From Nitrospinaceae bacterium (GTDB taxonomy: Bacteria; Nitrospinota; Nitrospinia; Nitrospinales; VA-1): DNA of 46,614 nucleotides. Numbering within the stretch: the first letter of the stretch is position 1; each line of letters opens with the position of its first letter. Below, in pieces: positions 25,556 through 34,014 of this stretch. The position numbers and the translations under genes were made by a program. Location: assembly GCA_029261455.1 (NCBI GenBank), contig JAJDBH010000020.1, positions 1 to 46,614 on the forward strand, read 5' to 3'. The notes beneath the pieces were generated by a model. That model ran no database searches, had not been told where the DNA came from, and was given only the letters and a program-made list of their open reading frames with translations.

Positions 25556-25560
25556 CTCCT
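25556..25560 (-). promoter_or_regulatory. Ribosome site AGGAG upstream of the YfhO-like gene
   Basis: AGGAG on the minus strand lies ten bases before ATT 25545, in the frame of the YfhO-like protein. It supports a start upstream of GTG 25413. It also lies inside the short open frame that begins at ATG 25568. Confidence 0.4.
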
Positions 25561-25620
25561 GAATTCATAATGTTAAACATTTAGGCCAGCATGAGTTCTA
25601 CAAAAATCGCAATTCAAAGA

Positions 25621-26031
25621 TTAATTAAGATTTTCAATTGGTTCTTCAACATTTGCTGCTTGAAATCGAGTAGTACCAGTAGAAAGTGCTCCACCGTTAG
25701 TGTTATAGACCCACGAGTATTTTGTGCCATCATTTAACTCTGCTTCGATTGAACCCGTACCAGCGGTAAGCGTAAATCCATTCGAATCGATACTGTTTAC
25801 AACATCACTCACAGAATAGGTTGCTGTTCTACTGATCAGCTTATTCGCGTGCAACATGGTGATCTGCCCTGCTATAGCACCAGTAATTCCATTAATTGTT
25901 GACGTTCGGGCACTGCCTTGCAAGTCAACAAATCGAGGGATGGCAACTGCCGCCAGAATACCCAAAATTACGATGACCATGACCAACTCAATGAGGGTGA
26001 AACCCTTGTTATTGTTAATGTGGTTTTTCAT
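25621..26031 (-). CDS. Type IV prepilin
   Basis: The 136-residue class III signal protein has a short basic leader ending in Gly10, then FTLIELVMVIVILGILAAVA, with the cleavage site before Phe11 and Glu5 of the mature protein. Mature length is about 126 residues, in range for a pilin or major pseudopilin. A strong AGGAG lies seven bases before the ATG, and a sigma-54 promoter matches at 26121-26136. It is the only classic pilin in the window, so it is a candidate major subunit of the pilus built by the surrounding pil genes. The YfhO-like and O-antigen-ligase-like genes lie downstream on the same strand. Confidence 0.92.
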   Translation of the reverse strand: MKNHINNNKGFTLIELVMVIVILGILAAVAIPRFVDLQGSARTSTINGITGAIAGQITMLHANKLISRTATYSVSDVVNSIDSNGFTLTAGTGSIEAELNDGTKYSWVYNTNGGALSTGTTRFQAANVEEPIENLN

Positions 26032-26120
26032 GATTATGTCTCCTTTTATAATAATCGTCTTTAAAATAATTACTTCTAAGTAACTGAAAAGTTAAATTTT
26101 GTACGCTTACAGTTATATAA

Positions 26121-26136
26121 TGCAAATTATCTGCCA
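26121..26136 (-). promoter_or_regulatory. Sigma-54 promoter of the prepilin gene
   Basis: On the minus strand the sequence is TGGCAGATAATTTGCA, with GG and GC exactly 12 bases apart as the -24/-12 class requires and TTGCA at -12. The start would be near 26110, leaving a leader of about 79 bases. Pilin genes are commonly RpoN/PilR-dependent, and a PilR-like regulator lies at 28916-30328. Confidence 0.75.
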
Positions 26137-26290
26137 AATTACAAGTAAAGAGGAAATTTTCTAATAATTACTGGTTTAGGCTTCACAAGGCAGGAAAAAT
26201 CAAGGAAAACGCTGATACTCAGATTTTTATTTTAAAAGACGAAAAAACTTAGTTTGCTGGAGGAAGACCAAAGCGGGTAAATGGTTACCC

Positions 26291-26326
26291 ATTATGTAAC
26301 TTTGCTTTCTCGATACGTTACATAAT
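26291..26326 (-). repeat. 10-bp perfect inverted repeat spanning the stop codon of the 204-residue gene
   Basis: ATTATGTAAC (26291-26300) and GTTACATAAT (26317-26326) are perfect complements separated by 16 bases; the second arm contains the gene's stop codon. A further stem (GGTAA/TTACC) lies just beyond. No T-run follows on the minus strand, so this may be an mRNA 3' stabiliser or an operator and not an intrinsic terminator. Confidence 0.35.
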
Positions 26327-26932
26327 AGTCATGAGCATAACCACCATCAAATAGGTAGAACCCAAAAATAATAACAAGCCCACCAAAATATGGTTTTTCA
26401 TGACCCAGTCATCCAAGGCAGTATAAACAGTATCGGCATTTTCTTTAAGCACTTCGGTCGAATATTCGGTATCCATCTTATGACTAAATTGCTGAAAAGC
26501 CTCTGGATTAATCAGAAACAAGCTACAGGCCATGACCCCGACAAAGGATGTGAAAGCAAATAACCACTGAATCGAAATCACTATTATTTCACTGAAGGCT
26601 TGTGCCGCGCTGCCAGAAGGATTGATGACGAGAGAAATAAATTTTTCAGCATCAAAATCCATCAGCAGATACTTCAAAGTAAACAATGCTCCGGCCAAAA
26701 ATATACTTCCCACCCACCAACGATTTTTGAGTACCAACTCATTGGTATCAATATGCATATCCAAGGTATCATCAACCTTCTCAGTGGAAAACCAGGAGTT
26801 AAATCGACCATTCAGATAAAGAGCTGCTTTTGGTTTAAATAAAATCATAGCACTGTAACAAAATGCCGCCAAAACCAAGATAAAAGCTAGGATAAGCCCA
26901 GAGTCTATCAGTATTTCGTAAACGATGTTCAT
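26318..26932 (-). CDS. Hypothetical membrane protein, 204 residues
   Basis: I do not recognise the family. Four membrane segments are visible (about residues 9-31, 73-91, 112-141 and 181-203), with two hydrophilic loops rich in Asp, Glu and Lys (about 40-70 and 142-178). It has a strong AGGAGG site before the ATG. It lies between a pseudopilin gene and the prepilin gene on the same strand, which suggests a role connected with the pilus or secretion apparatus, but there is no motif to support one. Confidence 0.75.
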   Translation of the reverse strand: MNIVYEILIDSGLILAFILVLAAFCYSAMILFKPKAALYLNGRFNSWFSTEKVDDTLDMHIDTNELVLKNRWWVGSIFLAGALFTLKYLLMDFDAEKFISLVINPSGSAAQAFSEIIVISIQWLFAFTSFVGVMACSLFLINPEAFQQFSHKMDTEYSTEVLKENADTVYTALDDWVMKNHILVGLLLFLGSTYLMVVMLMTIM

Positions 26933-27065
26933 GGCATCTTCCTCCTGATACCTGTTTAAAGTTGACCGGGATTACAAGGCTTTCTTGAATCTTTTCTTCT
27001 TCCTTTTATCAGCTCCCCCGCTCTTTTTTTCTGCCCAACTTTGTTCTTAACCTCGCTTAGCTTGG

Positions 27066-27551
27066 TCAAATTCTTTTCCCAATGATGCCCATATTAGAAT
27101 CATAAGCCCATTTAACCACAGTTCCATCTTTTCTTTGATGAAAAATTGAACCTGTTGATTTAAATCCTTCCAAGGTTGTCCCTGTTTGTTCCGGGGAAAC
27201 GCTGCCTCCTCCGGGCACAAAAACCCAGACATCTTCATCAGCATCTGCACCCGTAGGCGGAGAGCTCCTGTTACGGTCATAACCTCCGGGGACTTTATGA
27301 AGTCTCGCAAATGGATCAGCCGGAAATTTAGGCTTAAGTCCATTTATCATATCATTGCCATAGTTAATGATCAGGTTGGATCTCAGTACGTCGATGGTCG
27401 TAGCTTCTGCCGTTTTTTCCGTTCGCAAAGCAACATCTGTCAGTTTCTCCGCCGCAAGAGACGTCAATACGCCAATCAAGGTAATCACCATAATGAGCTC
27501 TATAAAAGTGAACCCGCCTTCTTTGTTCTGATGATTTAAAAAAGTTTTCAT
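27066..27551 (-). CDS. Pseudopilin (GspG/PilE-like)
   Basis: The true start is ATG 27551, giving 161 residues that begin MKTFLNHQNKEGG followed by FTFIELIMVITLIGVLTSLA: a class III prepilin leader with Glu at mature position 5. GGAG lies about ten bases upstream. The mature domain (DPFARLHKVPGGYDRN, DEDVWVFVPGGG, KWAYDSNMGIIG) resembles GspG-type pseudopilins, which often have this Gly-rich C-terminal loop. The open frame extends upstream to 27677, but that part overlaps the pilC-like gene and encodes nothing pilin-like. It follows that gene by 47 bases. Confidence 0.88.
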   Translation of the reverse strand: MKTFLNHQNKEGGFTFIELIMVITLIGVLTSLAAEKLTDVALRTEKTAEATTIDVLRSNLIINYGNDMINGLKPKFPADPFARLHKVPGGYDRNRSSPPTGADADEDVWVFVPGGGSVSPEQTGTTLEGFKSTGSIFHQRKDGTVVKWAYDSNMGIIGKRI

Positions 27552-27598
27552 TATATTTGACTCCGCCTTCAAGTTTTTTTGCAACGGGGCCATTGATG

Positions 27599-28825
27599 CT
27601 AGCCTGCCATTTTCGACATATCCCACATAGGCATGAAAATAGCCAACGCGAGAAACAATACCAAACCAGCCATGCACAGAAGCAGAATAGGTTCAATCAT
27701 GGATGACAGATTTTTAACCGCATGATCCACTTCTTCATCATAGTAGTCTGCAACCTTTTCCAGCATTGCGTCTAAGGCCCCTGACTCCTCTCCTGCCGCA
27801 ATCATCTGGATTACAAGAGGAGGAATGAGTCCGCTTTGTTTTAACGGTGCTGCAAGACCTGTACCTTCTTGCACGCTATCGCGGAGCCCACGAATGATGG
27901 ACGAAATCACCACATTATCGACAACTCTCGCTGTTACATTGAGAATTTCAAGAATAGACACGCCACCCGCCTGCAAAGTACCGAACACGCGCGCGAATTT
28001 TGCCATGGAGGAACGCAAGACAATGGGTCCCATAATCGGAACCTTGAGCATAAACATATCCCATTGGTAACGCCCCATTTCTGTGGCGGTGTATTTTTTG
28101 AAAATAAATATGGACAAGACTATCCCCCCCAGCAACAAATACCAGTAGTCAAAAAACGCCTTGTTGCTAGCAATTAGAATCTTTGTGGCCAGTGGCAATT
28201 CGATCTTAGCCTTATCAAACATATTCACAAAAATTGGAACTACTTTCCACATCAATACAGTCACGGCAATAGCCATAGCCGAAACAACCATCTTTGGGTA
28301 ACTCATAGCCCCTTTGACCTTGGCATCGTTTTCCATTTCCCTTTCCATCAGGCTTGCAAGACGTTTGAGTAAGTCGTCCATCACACCACCAGCCTCACCC
28401 GCCGCGATCATGCTCACATACAATTCATCGAAAACAGAGGGGTGCTTTTCCATTGACTCTGACAATGAAAGACCATCTTGAATATCAACCTGCAACTGCG
28501 CCACAACCTTTCTAAATTTTCGCGAGCCGATCTGCTCTTGAAGAGCAACGAGAATGCCCAATACAGGAATGCCCGCATTGAACAAAGTAGACATCTGCCG
28601 GGTAAACAACACCAACTCTTTATTTGTGACTTTTTGAAACCGTTCTAACGGGTCTACCTTCTCACTCTCTGCTCCTGCCGCATCCTCCTCTGCCGAACTA
28701 ATCGTGACAGGGAAATGCCCCATCCGACCGAGTTCACTACCTACCGCTTCGGCATCTGGAGCATTCATGCTACCCGCTACCAACTCACCCATTGTATCTC
28801 TGGCTTTGTATTCAAATAAAGGCAT
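27599..28825 (-). CDS. PilC/GspF-family inner-membrane platform protein (paralogue 1)
   Basis: The protein has about 408 residues with two T2SSF domains. It opens MPLFEYKARDTMGE, like many PilC/GspF proteins. The repeated signature appears as FTRQMSTLFNAGIPVLGIL / ELYVSMIAAGEAGGVMDDLL and FARVFGTLQAGGVSILEIL / QMIAAGEESGALDAMLEKVA. Three or four membrane segments include WKVVPIFVNMF and the C-terminal LLLCMAGLVLFLALAIFMP. It anchors the assembly ATPase to the membrane. The start is ATG 28825; the TTG two codons upstream lacks support. A second PilC lies at 41536-42735, and this one is linked to the PilB and pseudopilin genes. Confidence 0.92.
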   Translation of the reverse strand: MPLFEYKARDTMGELVAGSMNAPDAEAVGSELGRMGHFPVTISSAEEDAAGAESEKVDPLERFQKVTNKELVLFTRQMSTLFNAGIPVLGILVALQEQIGSRKFRKVVAQLQVDIQDGLSLSESMEKHPSVFDELYVSMIAAGEAGGVMDDLLKRLASLMEREMENDAKVKGAMSYPKMVVSAMAIAVTVLMWKVVPIFVNMFDKAKIELPLATKILIASNKAFFDYWYLLLGGIVLSIFIFKKYTATEMGRYQWDMFMLKVPIMGPIVLRSSMAKFARVFGTLQAGGVSILEILNVTARVVDNVVISSIIRGLRDSVQEGTGLAAPLKQSGLIPPLVIQMIAAGEESGALDAMLEKVADYYDEEVDHAVKNLSSMIEPILLLCMAGLVLFLALAIFMPMWDMSKMAG

Positions 28826-28915
28826 TGTCAATGACTCGTGAGTTATAAGACTACAGTCTATAAAATAGATAGATACATTCTAAACCAATTTCGCACGCCA
28901 AAAAAAATCCACGTT

Positions 28916-30328
28916 CTAATCCGATCCCAGACCGTATTTTTTCATTTTGTTATGCAGGCTTTTCCGGCTGATACCCAAACGATCAGCTGTTTCCTGGCGT
29001 TTCCAGTTTTCTTCATTCAGTCCTTCCAAAATCAATTTCTCTTCCACATCTGACACCAGGTTCTCAAGTTTATCTTGCAAGCTGGCAGAAACTGGAACTT
29101 CCTTGATAGACCCGGAAAGCAAAGGATAAACTTCGAGAAGCTCTTTATTTTCCATTGTCTTATCAGAAGAAAGCACAATACAACGTTGAATTATATTTTC
29201 CAATTCGCGCACATTACCTGGCCAGGAATAGCGCACTAATGATTCCATTGCTTCCGAGGAAAAGCCTTTAAGGTTTTTTTTAAATTTTTCGTTGTAAAGT
29301 CCCAAAAAATGTTGCATCAGAATTGGAATATCTTCTTTTCTACTTCTTAAAGGCGGCAATGTGATGGAAACAACATTTAAACGATAAAATAGATCTTCTC
29401 GAAATTCACCCTCAGCAACTGCTTTTTCCAAGTCTCGATGTGTTGCAGTGATCAACCGAAATTCAACAGGGATAGATACTTCTCCACCAACCCGTTCCAG
29501 CTCACTTTCCTGAATCACGCGCAGAATCTTCATTTGTGTAACTAATGGCATGTCTCCAATTTCATCAAGAAATAAAGTACCTCCGTTAGCCAGTTCAAAT
29601 TTTCCAAGTTTTTGTTTGTGAGCTCCCGTAAAGGCTCCTTTTTCATAACCAAAAAATTCCGCCTCCATAAGTTCCTGAGGAACTGCGGCACAATTTACTT
29701 TAATGAACGGCCCTTTATTTCGCTTACTGTGGGCAGACAAAGCCTGAGCCACCATCTCCTTTCCAGAACCACTTTCTCCGCGAATGAGAACAGAAACATC
29801 GCTATCCGCAACCTTGCGTACCCGCTCTATCACATCATGAATAGCTTTACTCTTACCCAGAATCCGACCGAAACCAAAACCTTCCTCAAGCTGTGACCTC
29901 AGCTGGTAGACTTCTCTCTGCATAAAAGCCCGTTCCAGACCTCGACGAATGACAACCCGGAGCTCTCCTATTTCCAAAGGCTTGTTAAAATAATCGAACA
30001 CCCCTTGTTCCATAGCTTCAATAGCAAGGTCTTTGCTTCCGAAAGCTGTGATCAAGATCACCACCATGTCCGGGGCTTTATCTTTAATCTTGGAAAAGGT
30101 TTCTATTCCGTTCATGCCAGGCAGGTTATAATCAAGAATAACCAGATCAAATGCTTTCTTTGAGAACAGTTTCAAAGCCTCTTCGCCGCTCTTCGCCGCC
30201 TGGAAAAAATAACCTTCCTTGGCAAGAGCTTCTGAGAGAAAAAAACGCATTCCTTCATCGTCTTCCACTAAGAGAATTTTTCCCTTTATTTTTTCCGAGG
30301 GTGGGTTCACCGCTTCTTTAAGAGTCAT
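28916..30328 (-). CDS. NtrC/PilR-type sigma-54 response regulator
   Basis: A receiver domain (about 18-130) has the acidic pair LLVEDDEGM and the phospho-acceptor in LVILDYNLPGMNG. It is followed by a sigma-54 AAA+ domain (Walker A GESGSGKE, GAFTGA, Walker B TLFLDEIGDMP, ATHRDLEKAV) and a Fis-type helix-turn-helix (RQETADRLGISRKSLHNKMK). The ATG overlaps the end of the histidine kinase gene by 11 bases, so the two form a translationally coupled two-component pair. The position in a pilus gene block, and a sigma-54 promoter before the prepilin gene, make that gene a likely target; other targets may exist. Confidence 0.92.
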   Translation of the reverse strand: MTLKEAVNPPSEKIKGKILLVEDDEGMRFFLSEALAKEGYFFQAAKSGEEALKLFSKKAFDLVILDYNLPGMNGIETFSKIKDKAPDMVVILITAFGSKDLAIEAMEQGVFDYFNKPLEIGELRVVIRRGLERAFMQREVYQLRSQLEEGFGFGRILGKSKAIHDVIERVRKVADSDVSVLIRGESGSGKEMVAQALSAHSKRNKGPFIKVNCAAVPQELMEAEFFGYEKGAFTGAHKQKLGKFELANGGTLFLDEIGDMPLVTQMKILRVIQESELERVGGEVSIPVEFRLITATHRDLEKAVAEGEFREDLFYRLNVVSITLPPLRSRKEDIPILMQHFLGLYNEKFKKNLKGFSSEAMESLVRYSWPGNVRELENIIQRCIVLSSDKTMENKELLEVYPLLSGSIKEVPVSASLQDKLENLVSDVEEKLILEGLNEENWKRQETADRLGISRKSLHNKMKKYGLGSD

Positions 30329-31859
30329 AAACGTCTTTCTGTTCCATCACCGGTTCCAACTCTATTCTTGAGTGTTGAGTAATAGGCAGTTCAATATTAA
30401 ACTCTGTAAAACCATTGGCGCAGAGAGGGGTTAAAGTGCCTCCGTGGAGAGTCACAATCTGGTGAGTGATCGGCAACCCTAAACCCGTTCCATCTTTTTT
30501 TGTGGTGAAAAAAGGATCGAACAAACTCGGGATGATTTCCAATGGAATGGGGTCACCACTGTTTTTGACCTGTACACATATCACTCCCTCTACAATACCC
30601 TCTTTGTTGACCAGACGACTGGGGTCGAACCTGGTAACCAAAACAATTTCACCGGCTTCATTTACGGCCTGAACCGCATTCAGGAAAATATTTAAAAATG
30701 CCTGCACAAGTTTTTCTTCATCCCCCCACAGAGCCGGGAGATCAGGGTCCATATCCCGCGTAACCCTAATCTTTTTATCATCAATATTCATCTGCACCAG
30801 CCCCAGAGCCCGTTCCAAAAGCTTGTTCATGTCACAAAAATGAAATTCCTTTTTAGGGGGGTGTGAAAAATTTAAAAGGTTGGTGACCACTCCGTTAAGC
30901 CGATCAATTTCTCGGATCATAGTTTCTGTATAGGTTCGGGCTTTATCACTTTCTTTAAGCTCTTCCCCCAATAATTGTGTCAAGCCTTTAATGGAGCCCA
31001 AAGGATTCCTGATCTCATGAGCCAGTCCAGCGGCCATTCCACCTAACGCCGCTAGCTTATCCGCTCTTTGCATTTTTTCCGTAATCTCATTGGCCCGGGT
31101 CAGGTCTTTCAGGGTCATGGCCATTCCCGCAAAAGCGTCATCCTTGTCTTTGAGTTGGGATGTTGAAAACGACAATTTTAAATTTCTACCTTCCCTATTC
31201 ACCGCCTCCAGTTCCTTTAAAGAACGTTCAAGATGATTCTGTAGAGATTCTTCAATCCAGTTTCCCAATAACGGATCTATGCTCAAAAATTTTAACAGCC
31301 TGCTATAAGGCTCGCCGACTAAATCTTCCGTCTCGCACTGAAAAATATTTAAAGCACCTCGGTTGACGGAGACAATTTTTCCATGAGGGTCGAGAAGAAC
31401 CCACCCTCCCGCCATGCTATCTATAAAATATTCGTTCAACGAGGAAACCATGAGATTAAAATCTTTCCCCAGTATTCCCAGTTCGTCTAATCCTTTTATA
31501 TCCAACCGACCACTGAAATCTCCTTCGGCAATTTGCCGGGCTCCTGTCAAAATTTTTCTTAACGGATTCAAAATAGCATAAACAATACCAACACCCGCCA
31601 CCGCTCCCAGAGAGGTAAAACCCATGATTTCCAGCTTGGTCCAACGTAACAATTCACCAACTTCAGATTTCAGGGAAGGAGCTAGGGTGAGGATATGATT
31701 ACTTACTAAAAAATAATCAAAAAGAACCAGTGCGATGAAACCAGAGGAAAAAGCAATGAGAGCAACAACAAAAGGAATAATTATATAAAGACTGATGGGC
31801 AGTCTTTTTTTGAAGAGAAAATAAAACCAGTGATTTTCCGTACCCGTATTAAAAGCCAT
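30318..31859 (-). CDS. Membrane sensor histidine kinase (HAMP-PAS-HisKA-HATPase)
   Basis: The 513-residue protein has two N-terminal membrane segments (about 20-53 and 76-96) with only a short loop between them, then HAMP (LNPLRKILTGARQIAEGDFS), PAS (SMAGGWVLLDPHGKIVSVNR), a HisKA domain with the phospho-acceptor in GLAHEIRNPLGSIKG, and HATPase_c (GTGLGLPITHQIV). The short outside loop suggests that it senses membrane or cytoplasmic signals. Its partner is the downstream PilR-like regulator, whose start overlaps this stop. It differs from classical PilS, which has six membrane segments; a PilS-like kinase occurs at 39798-41498. Confidence 0.92.
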   Translation of the reverse strand: MAFNTGTENHWFYFLFKKRLPISLYIIIPFVVALIAFSSGFIALVLFDYFLVSNHILTLAPSLKSEVGELLRWTKLEIMGFTSLGAVAGVGIVYAILNPLRKILTGARQIAEGDFSGRLDIKGLDELGILGKDFNLMVSSLNEYFIDSMAGGWVLLDPHGKIVSVNRGALNIFQCETEDLVGEPYSRLLKFLSIDPLLGNWIEESLQNHLERSLKELEAVNREGRNLKLSFSTSQLKDKDDAFAGMAMTLKDLTRANEITEKMQRADKLAALGGMAAGLAHEIRNPLGSIKGLTQLLGEELKESDKARTYTETMIREIDRLNGVVTNLLNFSHPPKKEFHFCDMNKLLERALGLVQMNIDDKKIRVTRDMDPDLPALWGDEEKLVQAFLNIFLNAVQAVNEAGEIVLVTRFDPSRLVNKEGIVEGVICVQVKNSGDPIPLEIIPSLFDPFFTTKKDGTGLGLPITHQIVTLHGGTLTPLCANGFTEFNIELPITQHSRIELEPVMEQKDVYDS

Positions 31860-31926
31860 AATAATGAACTAACTCATCCTTTCGAGAATAACCTTTCACC
31901 TGCTTGCTATATTAATACTTATCGGA

Positions 31927-33651
31927 TCACTTGGAAATTACATCGGCAAAGGTCACCCGGTTTAATTCATCAACAGTGGTATACCCACCCAAAACTTTGG
32001 AAATACCATCTTCACGGAGTGATTTCATATCCTGGGTTTCACGGGCTTTATCGCGGAGGCTCATCGGTGCCGCCTTTTGAAGAATAAGTTCACGCAGTTC
32101 GTCGGTGATGACCAGCACCTCAAATATTCCCATTCGCCCTGAATACCCACTTTTCTTGCAGGCTTTACATCCTTCTCCATGATACAGCGTAACAGAGGGA
32201 GGCTGGTTTCCGTTGGGAAAAAGAACTGCCCTCTCTTTCTCGCTGGCTTCATGCTGAACCTTGCAATGCTTGCAGATTTTCCGGATCAACCTTTGGGCCA
32301 AAACACCTACGATAGAAGAGGCCAGCAAAAATGGTTCGATTTTTAAATCGGACAGCCGGGATATGGCACCGGGTGTATCATTCGTATGCAAGGTGCTCAA
32401 AACAAGATGACCGGTCAACGCCGCTTGGATGGCAATCTCCGCTGTCTCTGTATCCCGGATTTCACCCACCATTATAATATCTGGATCCTGGCGCATTAAT
32501 GAACGCAGTCCGGTCACAAAAGTGATATTCGCTTTGGGGTTGACCTGTGTCTGACGGATACCTTCTAGCCGGTATTCCACCGGGTCTTCAATAGTTTTGA
32601 TATTTCTGGATGGTGAATTTACTTTGGACAGAGAACCATAAAGAGTCGTTGTTTTTCCGCTACCAGTTGGCCCGGTAACCAGAATAACGCCATAAGGTTT
32701 TTCAAGCAGTTCATTATATTTCTCTAAACTGCTGCCCATCAGACCTGAGGCTTCCAGGTCCACCATCAATTTGCTCTTATCCAGAATACGAAGCACCATG
32801 TTCTCACCATAAATGGTGGGACAGGTGGAAACACGAAGTTCGATTTCTTTCGGACCCAACTGAGCCGAAAAACCACCATCCTGTGGAGCGCGGGTTTCGG
32901 CAATATCCATGTTCGACAATACCTTGATTCGAGAAATCAAGGCCGACTCCACCGATTTAGGTGGTTGTGCCGCTCCAAACAAAACCCCATCTATCCGGTA
33001 ACGAATATTCAACCCCTCTTCGGTCGGCTCAATATGAATATCACTGGCCCCATCATCGAGAGCCTGTTGAAGGATCATTTGCACCAGTTTGGCAACCGGC
33101 GTATCCGTTTCCAGTTTCGGTGCTTTCATTCCCCCGCCAGATACGACTTGCTGGGCTTCTTCCTTTTTCTTATCCTGAACTCCCAGACTATTAACCGCCG
33201 CCTTGATAGAAGCCGCTACACCATATTCTTCCTGAATGGCTCTTTCGATATCCGATTCTGCTGCCAATACGGTTATCACGTCCATTCCTGATTGAATCGT
33301 CACCTCATCAACGGCAAAAATATTTAACGGGTCTGCCATTGCCAGTTTCAACGAACCGTTTTCAATGCTTATAGGAATGATTCGGTGCTTTCGGGCAATA
33401 GTTTCTGGAACCTTGCGAATCGCTTCTTGAGAGAATTTTATTGCCTGTATATCCACGTAAGGGATTTTTAATTGATCTGCCAAGCTGTTCAGAAGTTTTT
33501 CTTCTGAGATGAACCCCATCTGTACAAGAGCTTTACCTAATGGAACATTGTTTTGCTTCTGTTCTGCCAAAGACTGGATTAACTGTTGCTCTGTTATTGC
33601 TCCAGCCTGCACCAGAACATCACCCAGTTTAAGCTTTTGACGAATGGCCAT
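31927..33651 (-). CDS. pilB: PilB/GspE-type assembly ATPase with MshEN-like N-terminus
   Basis: The 574-residue cytoplasmic hexameric ATPase powers pilus or pseudopilus extension. The N-terminal 60 residues (KLGDVLVQAGAITEQQLIQS, PLGKALVQMGFISEEKL) carry tandem motifs of the MshEN type, known in related ATPases to bind cyclic-di-GMP. The catalytic part has GASDIHIEP, Walker A GPTGSGKT (327-334), the Asp box IEDPVEYRLEGIRQTQVN, Walker B DPDIIMVGEIRD and the His box LSTLHTNDT. A CKHCK...CKACKKSG zinc tetrad lies near the C-terminus. The kinase gene follows on the same strand. PilB versus GspE cannot be settled from sequence alone; the retraction ATPases elsewhere in the window favour PilB. Confidence 0.9.
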   Translation of the reverse strand: MAIRQKLKLGDVLVQAGAITEQQLIQSLAEQKQNNVPLGKALVQMGFISEEKLLNSLADQLKIPYVDIQAIKFSQEAIRKVPETIARKHRIIPISIENGSLKLAMADPLNIFAVDEVTIQSGMDVITVLAAESDIERAIQEEYGVAASIKAAVNSLGVQDKKKEEAQQVVSGGGMKAPKLETDTPVAKLVQMILQQALDDGASDIHIEPTEEGLNIRYRIDGVLFGAAQPPKSVESALISRIKVLSNMDIAETRAPQDGGFSAQLGPKEIELRVSTCPTIYGENMVLRILDKSKLMVDLEASGLMGSSLEKYNELLEKPYGVILVTGPTGSGKTTTLYGSLSKVNSPSRNIKTIEDPVEYRLEGIRQTQVNPKANITFVTGLRSLMRQDPDIIMVGEIRDTETAEIAIQAALTGHLVLSTLHTNDTPGAISRLSDLKIEPFLLASSIVGVLAQRLIRKICKHCKVQHEASEKERAVLFPNGNQPPSVTLYHGEGCKACKKSGYSGRMGIFEVLVITDELRELILQKAAPMSLRDKARETQDMKSLREDGISKVLGGYTTVDELNRVTFADVISK

Positions 33652-34014
33652 AAATATGTTTGTCCTTGATAAGCTTCGATCTTTTAATGAGTTGTAATTT
33701 CATATGTTACACCCAAAATAACCATTTTAAAAGTGCATCTGCCTACTCTGTGTAAATCTTAACAAAGTTGTCACTTGGACGAAACACAGACGACAGACTC
33801 ACTGACCGCAATTTAGAGAACCACAAGTCGATGGATAGGATTATTTTTCTCTTAAAGGCAGTTTTTACCCAGTTATAAGGAATGATATCCACCCACCCGG
33901 AATCACGTAACCCCATATATATAAACCTATTGAAGACTCAATAGAGTGTTTGGCATTGGTTTTGCTCAAGAGATGGGTGCAGGAACTTTATTACAACTTG
34001 AATGGATATTTAAA
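33652..34014. other. Divergent intergenic region between pilB and fliK
   Basis: No gene is visible except a conceptual extension of the fliK frame up to GTG 33946, which overlaps the promoter. A sigma-54 promoter for fliK lies at 33951-33966. No convincing promoter was found for pilB on the other strand. Confidence 0.4.
33951..33966 (+). promoter_or_regulatory. Sigma-54 promoter of the fliK-flgD-flgE cluster
   Basis: TGGCATTGGTTTTGCT has GG and GC exactly 12 bases apart, preceded by T, matching the YTGGCA...TTGCW consensus. The start would be near 33977, upstream of ATG 34015 but downstream of both GTG 33946 and ATG 33973. That argues for the 34015 start. Hook genes are sigma-54-controlled in many flagellated bacteria. 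Confidence 0.7.

Noticed and set aside
27552-27677. Upstream extension of the pseudopilin frame
   Set aside because: It overlaps the pilC-like gene out of frame; a proper class III leader and ribosome site begin at ATG 27551.
33946-34014. Upstream part of the fliK open frame
   Set aside because: It overlaps a well-matched sigma-54 promoter, so it is probably untranscribed.
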